Below are positions 11,480 to 22,546 of a stretch of DNA of 64,000 nucleotides, in pieces (positions within the stretch are counted from its first letter, which is position 1; each line of letters begins with the position of its first letter). Below the pieces are notes generated by a model. It made no database searches. It worked only from the letters and a program-made list of their open reading frames with translations, and was not told where the DNA came from. A program made the translations under genes and the position numbers. Source of the DNA: Rhabditoides inermis (Eukaryota > Nematoda > Chromadorea > Rhabditida > Rhabditidae); assembly GCA_963966185.1 (NCBI GenBank), contig CAWZYM010000318.1, forward strand, positions 62,001 through 126,000, read 5' to 3'.

Positions 11480-11832
11480 TCACTCGCTTTCATACGCCGG
11501 TGGTGGATCATCCAGAAGAGGAGCGCGATCTGAGAGAAATCATAATGATATTATTGTAAAGTTATCAAATAACCACACATAAAGTTTCATTTGAACAACT
11601 TATGCATCACTACGACCTGATCGCTTAATTTAGACAGATTCTCCTAATTGGTTATAATCAATAATCGATAAAATAATAATACTTGATACTCACGCTCGCG
11701 CTCCGGCTCTCTTCTCTTTGCTTGGTGTAGCAGATGACAGAATAGAAGCACGAAAGTGAGAACAACGGAAGCCATCAGGAGTAAAAAGGCTCGAAACTGC
11801 TGTCTAGGAGACCACTCGTTGACGGGACGCAT
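11480..11832 (-). CDS. T2: single-pass membrane protein with PPPAY tail, 62 aa, copy A
   Basis: Exon 1 (11832-11694) encodes MRPVNEWSPRQQFR, a membrane span (AFLLLMASVVLTFVLLFC) and a basic inner stretch (HQAKRREPERE), ending at a GTGAGT donor in phase 1. Exon 2 (11529-11480, acceptor CTCTCAG) continues HRAPLLDDPPPAYESE and stops at TGA. The PPAY is a canonical PPxY, the known ligand of Nedd4-type WW domains, placed in the predicted cytosolic tail. EW-P-R-QFR ahead of the span is shared with T3. Relatives: 32102-32454 (start codon lost), 45965 onward (truncated) and 48882-49230 (interrupted). The role as an E3 adaptor is inferred. Confidence 0.72.
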
Positions 11833-12401
11833 TCTAGACGGTTATAATAATAAAGGATGAGATGTGATGTTCAGCCGATTTTCAGCCGAATGATGATATG
11901 TGATGTTCAGCCCAACCGATGTTATAATAATATGCATGGAACTGGAAAAAAATGAAGTTGAAATCATGAAGTTGCAGAAAGGCGGCAAAATAGCTAACTA
12001 ACAACTAGCAACCGCGAGAAAGTAGTCGACTGAGACACCCGACTGATCAAATCACACAACAAACACATGAAATAGCGGTGCGTCGCAAGTCAACACGTTT
12101 TATTGACAGGTACATTCTCTCTCTCCTCTCCTTTCTCTCTCTCTCTCTCTCTCCCTCTCTCTCTTTCACAACGCACAAGACGGGATCAACATACAAAGTG
12201 TCTTTTGCAAGTATCGCTGCTTATTGACAGAGCTCCGCTACGAAATCGAGAGTATGTGGCTATTGTGGATTGTGAAATTCTCCTGTAGCACATTCAATAG
12301 TTTAAAAGTTCTTTATAGCGAGACGAAGAAGAACAACTTGGCAAGAGTGATAGTGCATAATGTTTATATCTGCTTGAAATACTGCTTGAAATACCGTCTG
12401 G

Positions 12402-12941
12402 CTCTCTTTCTCTTTCTCTCTTTCTCTCTTCTCTCTCTTTCTCTCTTTCTCTCTTCTCTCTCTTTCTCTCTTTCTCTCTTTCTCTCTCTTTCTCTTCTTT
12501 CTCTCTTCTCTCTTTCTCTCTTTCTCTCTTCTTTCTCTCTTTCTCTCTTTCTCTCTTTCTCTCTTTCTCTCTTTCTCTCTTTCTCTCTTTCTCTCTTTCT
12601 CTCTTTCTCTCTTTCTCTCTTTCTCTCTTTCTCTCTTTCTTTCTCTCTTTCTCTTCTTTCTCTCTTTCTCTCTTTCTCTCTTTCTCTCTTTCTCTCTTTC
12701 TCTCTTTCTCTCTTTCTCTCTTTCTCTCTTTCTCTCTTTCTCTCTTTCTCTCTTTCTCTCTTTCTCTCTTTCTCTCTTTCTCTCTTTCTCTCTTTCTCTC
12801 TTTCTCTCTTTCTCTCTTTCTCTCTTTCTCTCTTTCTCTCTTTCTCTCTTTCTCTCTTTCTCTCTTTCTCTCTTTCTCTTTTTCTCTTTTCTCTTTTTCT
12901 CTTTTTCTCTTTTTCTCTCTTTCTCTCTTTCTCTCTCTCTT

Positions 12942-12976
<35 letters not shown>

Positions 12977-13042
12977 TTCTGGCTTTCTTTCTCTCTTTCT
13001 ATCTTTCTCTCTTTCTCTCTTTCTCTTTCTCTCTCTCATTGG
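12402..13042. repeat. octamer CTCTTTCT tandem array, copy A
   Basis: About 640 bp of a period-8 repeat (TTTCTCTC) with scattered variants at both edges. The copy B array (33042-33591) is shorter and purer. The open frames across it in both directions (SLFLSF..., EREKER...) are a trivial result of the period and are not genes. Confidence 0.95.
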
Positions 13043-13363
13043 CTCTCTTTCTCTATTAGAGAACAGGAAGGAAGAATGAGAACAATGAAAGCGCTTGCTC
13101 ACTACAGCGGTGAGTGCATTATGAATCACCCTTTACCCTTATTTGCCTTCTCTATCATGCATACTCATTGGAGATTAATTTATTGCAAAATCTTTATGTA
13201 CAATCAAAAACAAAATCAACAGCCTCTACTGAATATAATAAAAAGGCACTCTTCAAGAGTTTAAACCACAAGGTCATAGGAAAACGTACAATATGTGCAC
13301 TATGTACAGTATCACAACATCGTCTCAGACGTCGTAAGCCCAGAATCCGCTGATGACGTCATC

Positions 13364-13751
13364 TCAAACGACGTGCAGCGAGAGAGAGCTGTATGGAGGC
13401 GGCGGCGGCCTGCAAACATTCTAATTTATTTTTGATGTGATTGATGAATATGCAAATTGAATGATGAATATGCAAATTGTACCCACCGTTCCTCGTAGGG
13501 AGGTGGCAGGTCGCTCTCCTCCAGAATGGGCAGAACGCACTCTGAAGGAGTACGGTATAGTACTACAGTAACCCAGTGCTACAGTACTCACTGTCTCTGT
13601 GGTGGCGTGTGTTCATCTGGTTGTTGTACTGTCTGGTCTGACAGGCTAGTCGAATGAGTACAAGTAGAAAGGCGAGTCCGATGGACGCGGATACAAGACA
13701 GAGAATGAAGAGACGGAACTGCATACGCGGGTTCCACTCGCTGAATGGCAT
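13364..13751 (-). CDS. T3: single-pass membrane protein with two PPxY motifs, 86 aa, copy A
   Basis: Three exons join exactly in phase: 13751-13592, 13541-13487 and 13409-13364. Exon 1 encodes MPFSEWNPRMQFR, a membrane span (LFILCLVSASIGLAFLLVLI) and an inner RLACQTRQYNN stretch. Exon 2 encodes CVLPILEESDLPPPYEE; exon 3 encodes RPPPPPYSSLSLHVV then TGA. The tail therefore has two PPxY motifs, each on its own exon. A TATAAAAG box lies about 50 bp upstream (13803-13810). PPxY motifs normally recruit WW-domain proteins such as Nedd4 ligases; here that is inferred. Copies: 33904-34291 (identical), 44748-45135 and 22547-23028. Confidence 0.78.
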
Positions 13752-13802
13752 GGTTGAAAGAGCAAGCACACATTGCAAGGGCAAATGAAGGCAAGATCGT
13801 CC

Positions 13803-13810
13803 TTTTATAG
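13803..13810 (-). promoter_or_regulatory. TATA box of T3, copy A
   Basis: TATAAAAG on the reverse strand about 50 bp before the T3 ATG. The same element stands at 44692-44699 and (TATAAAAT) at 22491-22498 ahead of the other T3 copies, so promoters were duplicated with the genes. Confidence 0.55.
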
Positions 13811-14094
13811 TAGCTATATTATTGTATGTACTTGGAAGAGAGTACGATAGTGAGTCAGATTGGGTGTACAATGTGGATCATTTTGCAAAAACGATGATGA
13901 AGAGTCGCATGATAGTATCTGTAACACTGGGATACTGTAATCAGACCCGGGCACTTTGTTCTCGAATACCAAAAGTCACATGTATCTGAGTAGATAGATA
14001 CCACGAGATGACTATTATGCATAACAAGGAAGTTTCGAAACCTCTCGCTCTTTTATTCTTCCCATTCTCGATTTCTATTCGTCACATCGCAGTC

Positions 14095-14400
14095 ACACCA
14101 CCGGAAACAGTACAAGAATGATTCAAGAGTGATAAGGAAATTGGAAAATTGACATAAGCATAGTAGTGACAAAATGATAAGAAACTTGCAACGAACCCTG
14201 TGGCCGGCTCGGTTGGAGTAGGGGGAGCGAGGGTTGGGGAGAGGAGAGGATGCACATTGACAACGATGGGCAGAGAAGGAGAGGAAGGCATAGGGAGAGT
14301 GGGGAAGCGATCGAGAGAGACGGGCTTATGTAGCGGGGATCTGTGAATGACCACCCTCTCTCACTCTCTGATGAAAAGACATGTGTGAGGAAAGGTCGCG

Positions 14401-14440
<40 letters not shown>

Positions 14441-14860
14441 AGAAAGAGGCTTTGTGAGGAAGTGTTGCAAGCGTGCCGTGTCACAACAAGGATGCGAAAA
14501 TGCAAAGTGTGTACGAATTACAGATATCACCAAATTGCAAATGAGCACGCGGCAGCTCGGAAACTATGAGCAATAAGTGCTCGAACAGTGTCCGTTGTCC
14601 TCATCTCCCTTACATGGTCAGGCTTATCTGCCACTTGGCCAAGTAAGTGGAAATGACCAAGAGCACACTGGACACTGATTGAAATCGTGAGTCAATGGCG
14701 CTGTAGAAATCTGTGACGTCCCTGCTCTCTGCTTTTTCCCTTATCTTGGGGAGAACACGCTTCCGAGACCACGTTTTATGAACTTCATCTATTGTTATCA
14801 ATTTTGTAAAGCTGCCACAACTCACTTGTTCGAAAATACCGTAGAAAATATATCGCATAG
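14095..14860 (-). repeat. R2 repeat unit with internal GA tract, copy A
   Basis: Shared unit of about 750 bp, also found at 34635-35400, 23000-23650 (same orientation), 21480-22230 and 43690-44400 (opposite). In every copy a (GA/CT)n tract sits at the same internal position (here about 14401-14440). Its inner end contains a reverse ORF (14858-14610) with a possible span (SSVLLVISTYLA) that is degenerate in other copies, so it is not called as a gene. Confidence 0.75.
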
Positions 14861-15585
14861 CGTATTACTTCACAAAAAAGTCGACAAGGGAAGCGTACAA
14901 GTTGACATTCTCTTCGTCACAGTCCTTGATGTTGCAGTCAATTTTCACAGCAGTCAGTTTTTTTTTTACAGAACCGATCTTTGAAAGTCTTTGAGAGTAG
15001 ACTCTTACTAACATAACTATTGCTAGTAGTTATAAGGGGGATTGCTTCAGGGCATACTGTGTACCGCAGAGGTCTGACCAACTGACGTGAGTCACACAAT
15101 CACCTTATTCTTTCTGGCGGACTCTGGACTATACCACTGTTGTTCCTAAAAAGGGGTTGGGACGTTCTGTAGTACACATCCAGTTGTGATTCTACGATTC
15201 ACAAAAAGTTGATATACGGATCTCTAATCCATTCTCGATCCTAGACGACGACCCTTGAACAAAACGATGCAAAAGCTCACGTGGATGCAGTACTACTGGC
15301 TCGAAGAGATACATGCGACTGCGTGGGAGCAGACTACGTGGTAGCCTCCCCGTCTTGTAGCGGAATAGAAATTTCTATCCAACTTCATGAATGCATTCAT
15401 TTAATTTTGAAAAGTTGCCTGTTTTGAATCGTTCTAGTTGACGAGAGGCGAGACTATACACGCGAGAGATGATCAAAAGAGATTAGAAGGGACAATCAGT
15501 GACTCAGTGACGTGAATACAGGGATACACACCGCTTTCAGATTACAGATATCACAAAAAGTAAATTGCCCCCTGTCGGCTGTCTG

Positions 15586-15590
<5 letters not shown>
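14861..15590. other. gene-free interval, copy A
   Basis: No coding exon seen. A piece near 15040-15130 (ending CTTATTCTTTCTGGCGG) recurs inverted near 21010-21060 and 43085-43130, so this is dispersed repeat sequence. Confidence 0.4.

Positions 15591-15592
<2 letters not shown>

Positions 15593-15631
<39 letters not shown>
15593..15631. repeat. (CT)n microsatellite, copy A
   Basis: CT run ending in CGCTCGCTCGC; the copy B equivalent (36131-36183) is longer. Confidence 0.9.
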
Positions 15632-15634
<3 letters not shown>

Positions 15635-15984
15635 CGCTCGCTTTTTCGTTCTCGTGAACATGTTCTCTGTACGAAATATTCACGAGTTTTTAGCTGAACA
15701 TCAGAACATCACATATTAAATCAAAGATGTGTTTATAGTATAGAATGAAACGTCTAGACTTGTTGTTTATTCAACGAAAAAACCGTACTTAACCCATACC
15801 CGTTCGCAAATCACATTTGCCTAATCTCTCGCAGTGGTCCCGCAAATTTGTTCCACTCTTTTCACGAAAGGCATTAAAGAAACAGTGACGTATATCGGAA
15901 CGGTGTGGTAAAGACATTTGAAGTTCGCGCAAAATCAGAAATCACTACGTATCGAGGGGCATGAATATTTCAGGCAAAATTGCA

Positions 15985-16052
15985 AACGGGAACCGAACCC
16001 GTGATCGCAAAAGTGGCAGCTACTCTCTTATCCACCGCACCAGACAGCTCAC
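15985..16052 (-). repeat. tRNA-like sequence (SINE-like), copy A
   Basis: Reverse strand shows an A-box-like TGGTGCGGTGGATAAGAGA and a perfect T-arm (ACGGG TTCGGTT CCCGT). The acceptor ends do not pair and the anticodon arm is poor, so a tRNA-derived repeat is more likely than a working tRNA. Copy B has the same at about 36533-36600. Confidence 0.5.
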
Positions 16053-16437
16053 GCTCACTGGATAACTAGCAGAGACCGCTCCCTTTTTCGGGAACCGATT
16101 TCTATGCGAGAGCGATCGCTTTCGTCCCTATACTACGATATTGCGATCGCTTACGTGCTGAGTGCCTATTTTCCCGGACCTATTTTTCCTTTGACACCAC
16201 GCACTATTTTAATGTAGCACATATTCACATATAAAATAAGGAAGCCAGGAAGTGCAGTGCATGGAAAAATACACTCTATGTTCTTTGTTCTGAAATATAA
16301 GTCTGTTTTTTCCGAGGCATTCTTGAAAACGCTTATTTGGTTTGCGGAATTTTCAGAAAGGTGAGAAAAAGAGGGCGGTGCCTGGCTGTCGGCAATATAA
16401 ATGACATACCGCTTGTTCTGAAAACCTCAGACCCAGA

Positions 16438-17533
16438 ATGAGTGAAGCCGCTCTCAAATCTCTCGGAACCGATGACATTTTGGTTGCGCTGCTCATTATT
16501 TTGGTACGTTTTATGTTTACAATGTTTACAATGTATATTAATAACATTATATTTAATTATTCAGGTCGGATTAATTGGAATCTTATCAAATGGCTATGCG
16601 ATGCAGCTTCTGCACTCCAATCAACTCTCGTCTGCATTCAGGCATAATTCATCTTTTTATTATATAATAATAATCTTTTCCAGTTTGATCTGTTATTCGC
16701 ACGCCATTGCCAACATTGGCGCGCTTTCGATGATGATCCTATTCACGGCCCCTGCTATATTATTGTAAGCATTATTATATTATACAATACAATTACTAAA
16801 AAGTAAAAAAAAAACATTAGACATCGATCACTCGCTGTTTTATATGCAAATGAGTGATGGCTGTGTTTGGAATATAAATTTGAAAAGATCATTAGTGAAT
16901 GACTTTTCATCAATTCTAAGTACCGCACTGAAAAAAAAGCACCTGACGTTGCCGTTAATTTCAATAAAAATATAACAATTAGGTACAGTTATGAAAACAA
17001 ACTTCCGCAATCATAGAGATCTTTGTTTTCAGGCGAGCCGATAATTTTGCGCACAGCTCGATGGGAAAGCTGTTAGGACAGGTAAATTCAATCAAAAACT
17101 GTATTCTGTTCTAACAAATTTCGAAATTCTGATATAATTCGAACAGTATTTTTCAGTGGGGAATTTGGCTGTGGGACGTTTCGGTCTACTCTCATCTCGC
17201 AACTTCTTTCAACCGATTCCTTGCTATCACGTTTCCTTTGAAGTGAGTACAGTATGAATTATGATATATCAGCATACTTTTGTGTACATTCGTATACGCA
17301 TGAATTTCACATTACTTATTCCGCTCATGAGTTGTGAAAGATGAGAAGAAAAATAGTGAAAGATGAGAAGAAAATATCGACCTTATCGGGAAATTCCCAC
17401 CCCAACGAACCATTTGGCTCTGGGGCTTTCCGGCAAATCTGTGTGGATGGTAAAAACATTTTATAGATAATAATGATTCTAATTTTGACAGTTCACTTTT
17501 AAAAGAAAATAGTTAAGGTATCTGGGAGCTTTT
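16438..17533 (+). pseudogene. srx chemoreceptor pseudogene, copy A, truncated by inverted duplication
   Basis: Exons 1-5 (16438-16503, 16565-16641, 16684-16764, 17033-17081, 17157-17242) match the intact copy B gene at 37515. They encode MSEAALKSLGTDDI, TM1/TM2 with CYSHAIANIGALS, and WLWDVSVYSHLATSFNRF. Exon 6 is missing. A short forward scrap of exons 7-8 (WGFPANLCGW at about 17414-17460) follows, and the sequence then turns back on the opposite strand. No full 7TM protein can be made. Confidence 0.85.
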
Positions 17534-18440
17534 CTCACTGCTTTTCTCACAAGTGTGTTTTCACACGGGATTTGGCTTGAGATTCCCTACAGACGTTTCT
17601 ATGCTCGAGTTTAGTTCCATTCAAACGTAGGAACATGTATAATTATTCATTTTCCCATTCAATACAATTACATATATGGTTCGTTGGGGTGGGAATTTCC
17701 CGATAAGGTCGATATTTTCTTCTCATCTTTCACTATTTTTCTTCTCATCTTTCACAACTCATGAGCGGAATAAGTAATGTGAAATTCATGCGTATACGAA
17801 TGTACACAAAAGTATGCTGATATATCATAATTCATACTGTACTCACTTCAAAGGAAACGTGATAGCAAGGAATCGGTTGAAAGAAGTTGCGAGATGAGAG
17901 TAGACCGAAACGTCCCACAGCCAAATTCCCCACTGAAAAATACTGTTCGAATTATATCAGAATTTCGAAATTTGTTAGAACAGAATACAGTTTTTGATTG
18001 AATTTACCTGTCCTAACAGCTTTCCCATCGAGCTGTGCGCAAAATTATCGGCTCGCCTGAAAACAAAGATCTCTATGATTGCGGAAGTTTGTTTTCATAA
18101 CTGTACCTAATTGTTATATTTTTATTGAAATTAACGGCAACGTCAGGTGCTTTTTTTCAGTGCGGTACTTAGAATTGATGAAAAGTCATTCACTAATGAT
18201 CTTTTCAAATTTATATTCCAAACACAGCCATCACTCATTTGCATATAAAACAGCGAGTGATCGATGTCTAATGTTTTTTTTTACTTTTTAGTAATTGTAT
18301 TGTATAATATAATAATGCTTACAATAATATAGCAGGGGCCGTGAATAGGATCATCATCGAAAGCGCGCCAATGTTGGCAATGGCGTGCGAATAACAGATC
18401 AAACTGGAAAAGATTATTATTATATAATAAAAAGATGAAT
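16647..18440. repeat. near-perfect palindrome, 0.77 kb arms
   Basis: Arms 16647-17413 and 17676-18440 are reverse complements with very few differences around a 262-bp loop (17414-17675). The right arm is an inverted copy of srx introns and exons 3-5 plus the end of the exon 2 side. The loop joins a forward fragment equivalent to copy B about 40393-40500 to a reversed fragment equivalent to copy B about 40032-40170. Confidence 0.95.
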
Positions 18441-18451
18441 CAGACTGAGCG

Positions 18452-19905
18452 TCGGGCGTGCCTTAAAGAAGAACTCCGGGGAAAAATAGAGTGCGGGGGG
18501 ATCAGGGGAAATCATAGGTTGTGATTCCGAATTGGATAGTCAAAGTTTCGAGAGAAAACAAAAATTTGCATATTGAATTATTCAGTCCGTCTTTCTTTGT
18601 TGACGCTATTATTCAATGGGCGGGGCCTAAGCTTAGCCCCGCCCACCTCTGCTTGATGCAATCAGCCGATCAGCTGTTTGTGTGTTTTTGATGATTTAGT
18701 TGATTTGTTGTTGTTTGTATTGGTTATTTTTGTATTAAATCGTTGCATTAGGTGTATATGTATCTACCTGTGGTTCTACAACAGAATTGTTCATCAATCA
18801 AACCCATTTTGCAGGTGTTATTTTGTTTCGAAATGTCTCGATTTGTGTTTCGCTTAGTTTTATTGCTTTTTTCGTGTATGTTATGTTATATGCAGTATGT
18901 ATTGTGCGTTACCATATGTGAATGTATTGACGACATGTGTTTAGGTAATGCGCGTTGTGTAGCAGCCGTTGCTGTACGTCATTTTCGACGCGGGCGGCGC
19001 TGCACTGAGCGGGCGTGCTCTCTGCAATCGACTCAAGCACTAGCGCGAACAGTACAAGTGAGGATATTTCCTAACCGATAAAATACAGTCGTAATCTACA
19101 ATCTGAAGTTTTCATAAATACCTTCGAAAATAATATGTTGTATGTTTCTGATACGTGTATGTTTTATTGTGTCACAGTGCATAGCCTTGTTTTGTAGTGT
19201 TAGTATAATTTCATTCTGCACATTATCATGTGTTCTTGTAGGATGAAGAGGAGGAGGCGGACGTGGCATGCGGTGCTACTGCGACGGTGCGACACGAGAG
19301 AAGCAAGGAGGAGGTGAGGCGAGGGAGCGCTCATGGGAATGAAGAAGGGCAAGGATCTAGGAGGTAAGCGTTTTCCGTCTCACGTATTGTAATTGACTTA
19401 TCGTTACCTGGTTAGTCATGTAACTATGTGTTCAATCACCTAACAAACTCTTATTTGACCAAGTCATAGTCGTCGAAGGTGTTGATGCAGTGCGTTGCAG
19501 ATCTCGGACTGCAATTCGACCCGGGCGCGAGAAGGGATTGAGCAGCAGACACATAATGATTGATATGTGATAAACGATGATATGCGTATATGAAGTGGCA
19601 TTTTGTTTGGAAATTTGTAAGATTATGTTTCACTTTTACCGGCTTGCTACACAGATGACAGTGAGAAGATGGTTGTAGCTGAGTTAGCAATGGATGATAC
19701 GATGTACTGAATAACTTTTAATTGTTAAATTACCATTTAGTGTATTCCATAGTGCACTGCTAACTTGCCGTTCTCATTCTTGCGTTCTCATTCCCCCTTG
19801 TCTCTCTGTGTACTGCTTTTCGCGCCAAAACATTGAATAGAGCGCGGCCCCTGTTCGCCCGGGTGACTCTTTCCCCGGAGTTCTTCTTTAAGTACGGCCG
19901 GGGTG
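18452..19905. mobile_element. TIR-bounded element, about 1.45 kb, carrying a small gene
   Basis: The left end (GTGCCTTAAAGAAGAACTCC, 18458-18477) and right end (about 19870-19900) share an inverted repeat whose core CTTAAAGAAGAACTCCGGGG is exact. The left end abuts the end of the srx palindrome. The interior holds a GC-rich palindrome (GGGCGGGGC ... GCCCCGCCC near 18618-18645) and the gene at 18833-19485. No transposase is visible, so it would be non-autonomous. Target duplications were not identified. Confidence 0.55.
18833..19485 (+). CDS. putative small secreted Cys-containing protein inside a TIR element
   Basis: Exon 1 (18833-19057) starts MSRFVFRLVLLLFSCMLCYM, a signal-peptide-like stretch, then CVTICECIDDMCLGNARC and a basic run (HFRRGRRC). 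Exon 2 (19242-19363, acceptor TTGTAG) is acidic then basic (DEEEEADVACGATATVRHE). Exon 3 (19470-19485) adds SRRRC and a stop. All joints keep phase (GTGAGG and GTAAGC donors), giving about 121 residues. A splice-acceptor-like TTTTGCAG stands 20 bp before the ATG. The family is not recognised. Alternative: a chance reading in element DNA; the three matching phases argue against that. Confidence 0.45.
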
Positions 19906-20079
19906 AGGGTTCTGGCGTCTTCTATCTTGGCGGGAGTCGGTCGGTAGATCATCCCGCCTCCTCGGTCCGTCGACGGCAGTTGGCGGGTCTGCAATGAGAG
20001 AAATGATCTATGATCTACCGAGCGAGCTACACACTTAGTGAGTGAGAGAGATCTCAGCGGCGCGCTAGCTCCGCTGACA

Positions 20080-20800
20080 ATAGATTGAACAGTTACGTGT
20101 CTCATTTGAATTCGATTTACCAAAAAAAACTTAATTTGACGTCGAAATCCGATCCTGTCTGTAAACCACAGTGATGCAGATATTTAAATATTTAAGTTTC
20201 ATAATATCATAATGGGAAAAAAATGCAAATTCAGCTTAGAAAAAAACATGTATTCTAGCTTCATGATGCGAAGATTTGGATAACAGCATGCGTGATATAT
20301 AAGAGAAAAGATAATAAGTACAGGAAGTGTTTTTTCTTACATGGTCTCACGATTTTCTTATTGCACGCCAGTTAAAAAAACGACAACTCCTACAGTATAT
20401 AAAGCGTTAAACATAAGTGTTTTGAGACATGTTACATTACAGGTATGCAGATCAGAACACCAGATTTATGTGAATAAAGTCGACAAAGCACAGTTTCTAG
20501 GAACGTTTGTGAGACTTCCGGGAGTATATCTGGATTTTGGTTTTATCCCACCCGAAACAAGTATGATTCAGTGTTTAGTTTTAGAGGATTTGTATTTTCC
20601 CAGAACTTGCCCCGTGTTTCTTTTTATTTGTCAATTTCTTGAAGCAATACGGCTACGCTATGAACTACAAACGTGCCAACTGGCAAGAAAGATGTGTATC
20701 CAGAAACTGCAGTCTATATTTAGGGTTTATATAGGTGGATATGCTGTGATAAGTACAACATGATCAAACATCAAAACTAAGACCTGGGAATTCCTTTCAA
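20080..20800 (+). repeat. dispersed repeat shared with 41780-42560
   Basis: Long stretches match 41780-42560 with substitutions and small indels. The 140-codon ORF at 20341-20763 is not conserved in frame in the other copy, so it is treated as repeat DNA, not a gene. Confidence 0.6.
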
Positions 20801-21479
20801 TAAAGACACTAGACATTCTTCGTAACTGCATTGGAACGAGAGAAAAAGAAAGATAATTACATACAACCGGTTTCTTTAGCGTCATTGGCACATCGGCATA
20901 TAGACTAGGACTTCCGGTGTTCCAACAACCATATGTTCATATTTAAAAAATCGAGGTGTAGTCTAGCACACCTAGAAGATTTTATAGGTACAACGGTGGA
21001 AGCATAGTCCAAATTCCGCCAGAAAGAATAAGGTGAGGGTGTGAGTCAGCATGTCAGCCACGGGGATACGCGCTATACCCCGAAGTCCCTCCGGAACAAA
21101 GGTTCAGTAGATAAGGGTCAGACCATGTTTCGAGAGTTGGAAACAATCATTCTTCAATTCGCCGTATCAATGCGTTTCCGTGCACTTCCCTGTCTTGTTT
21201 TTCTTCATATTTTGTGAAGTATATAAAAAAATAACAGGTACATATTCAAGGCAATGATTTTTATATATTGCAGTCCTGAATCTGGTGAGTCCAAAAATGT
21301 TTGACTGTTGCACTAATCTCGGCAATTTTTTGGATGAAGTTCATAAAAAAGTGGTTTCGGATATATGTATATTTGATATTTGTGGTTTGTCGTTTATCAG
21401 TCTGATTCCTGCAGACAGTGTTTGCATGACGAATTATCTGATAGCACACACCGATTTGCGATCAGCGAGATAAGAAAAG
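20801..21479. other. gene-free interval of dispersed repeat fragments
   Basis: Pieces recur near 42540-43330 (for example the CCGCCAG-AAGAAT-AGGTGAG segment and the segment around AACAATCATTCTTCAATT). No coding exon. Confidence 0.4.
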
Positions 21480-21791
21480 ACAGAGAACGGGGACGTCACA
21501 TATTTCTACAGATCCTTTGACTCACGCGATCAGTCAGTGTTCTCTTCGTCAGTCTCACTCACTTGGCCAAAATGGCGCCAGATAAGACGAAGTCTGGCCA
21601 TATAAGGAAGATGAGAGGAACGGGGTTCCATTCAAGGATTCAGTACTCACTCATCAGCTCATTCGAAGTTCCGATGTGCCACGTGCTCATTTGCAATTTG
21701 GTGACATCTGCAATTTGTACAAACTTGCATTTGCGCATCCTTGTTGTGACACCACACGCTTTTTTCTTTGCAACACGTCCTCACAAAGCTC

Positions 21792-21854
<63 letters not shown>

Positions 21855-22230
21855 CGACCTTTCCTCACACATGTCTTTTCATCAGAGCGTGGGAGAGAAG
21901 AGAGGTGGTCATTCACAGATCACCGATACATAAGCGCGTATCTCTGGTTCGGTTCCTCACTGCCCATGCCTCCCTCTTCTTCTCAACCCATCGTGGTCAA
22001 TAAGGATCTATTCCCTCTCCTCTCTCGAACCCTTTCTCCCCGTCCCACGCTAATCGAGCCGGCCACAGGGTTCGTTGCCAACTTGCTTATCATTTTGTCA
22101 CTCTTACTCTGCTCTTGTCAATTTTCCAATTTCCTTATCACTCTTGAATCACTGATAGGACAAACATATGTTTGTGTTTGGAATTAGATGTACTGGTTTC
22201 GGTGGTGTGACAGTGATGTGACGAATAGAA
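21480..22230 (+). repeat. R2 repeat unit, forward copy
   Basis: Opposite orientation to the copy at 14095-14860 and diverged from it; contains the CT tract at about 21788-21850. It leads directly into the T3 copy at 22547. Confidence 0.7.
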
Positions 22231-22546
22231 ATCAAGAATGGAAAGAGAAAAGGGCGAGGTGTTTCGAAACTTCCTTATTATGCATATAATACTAATCTCG
22301 TGGATTCTACCCAGACACGCATGACTTTTGGCATTCGAGTACAAAGTGCACGGGTTACAGATACATACTATCATGCGACTCTTAATCATCGATCTGGCAA
22401 AATGATCCACATTAGCAGCTGCTATCTTTGTCTCTCTCATTCTGACTCATTATCATACTCTTTTCCAAATACATCTAACAATATAGCTACTATAAAATAC
22501 GGTCTTCTCTTCATTTGCCCGTGCAATGTGGACAGTGTCTTCAACC

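Larger units (their letters stand above)
4283..17413. repeat. copy A of a 13 kb direct segmental duplication
   Basis: Collinear with 24916-38483 in the same orientation. Most of 4283-9390 and 11300-16000 is almost base-for-base identical, while 9390-11300 and 16000-17413 differ by many substitutions and indels. The unit carries the Kelch gene, T1, T2 and T3 (all reverse strand), a tRNA-derived fold-back, microsatellites, and the 5' half of an srx gene (forward). The left boundary lies about 30 bp beyond the Kelch poly(A) signal, so that gene is copied whole. Confidence 0.9.

Noticed and set aside
12224..13264. 346-codon ORF of repeated Ser-Leu-Phe
   Set aside because: Produced by the period-8 CT-rich array being open in several frames on both strands; the same holds for 32701-33804 and the reverse frames.
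14610..14858. 82-codon reverse ORF with possible span
   Set aside because: Part of the R2 repeat; not open in the diverged copies.
16105..16153. Two GCGATCGC octamers 38 bp apart
   Set aside because: Palindromes by chance or part of a repeat; no associated feature, and copy B keeps them only by duplication.
20341..20763. 140-codon ORF
   Set aside because: Lies in a dispersed repeat; the second copy at 42.2 kb has frameshifts and stops, so no sign of coding constraint.
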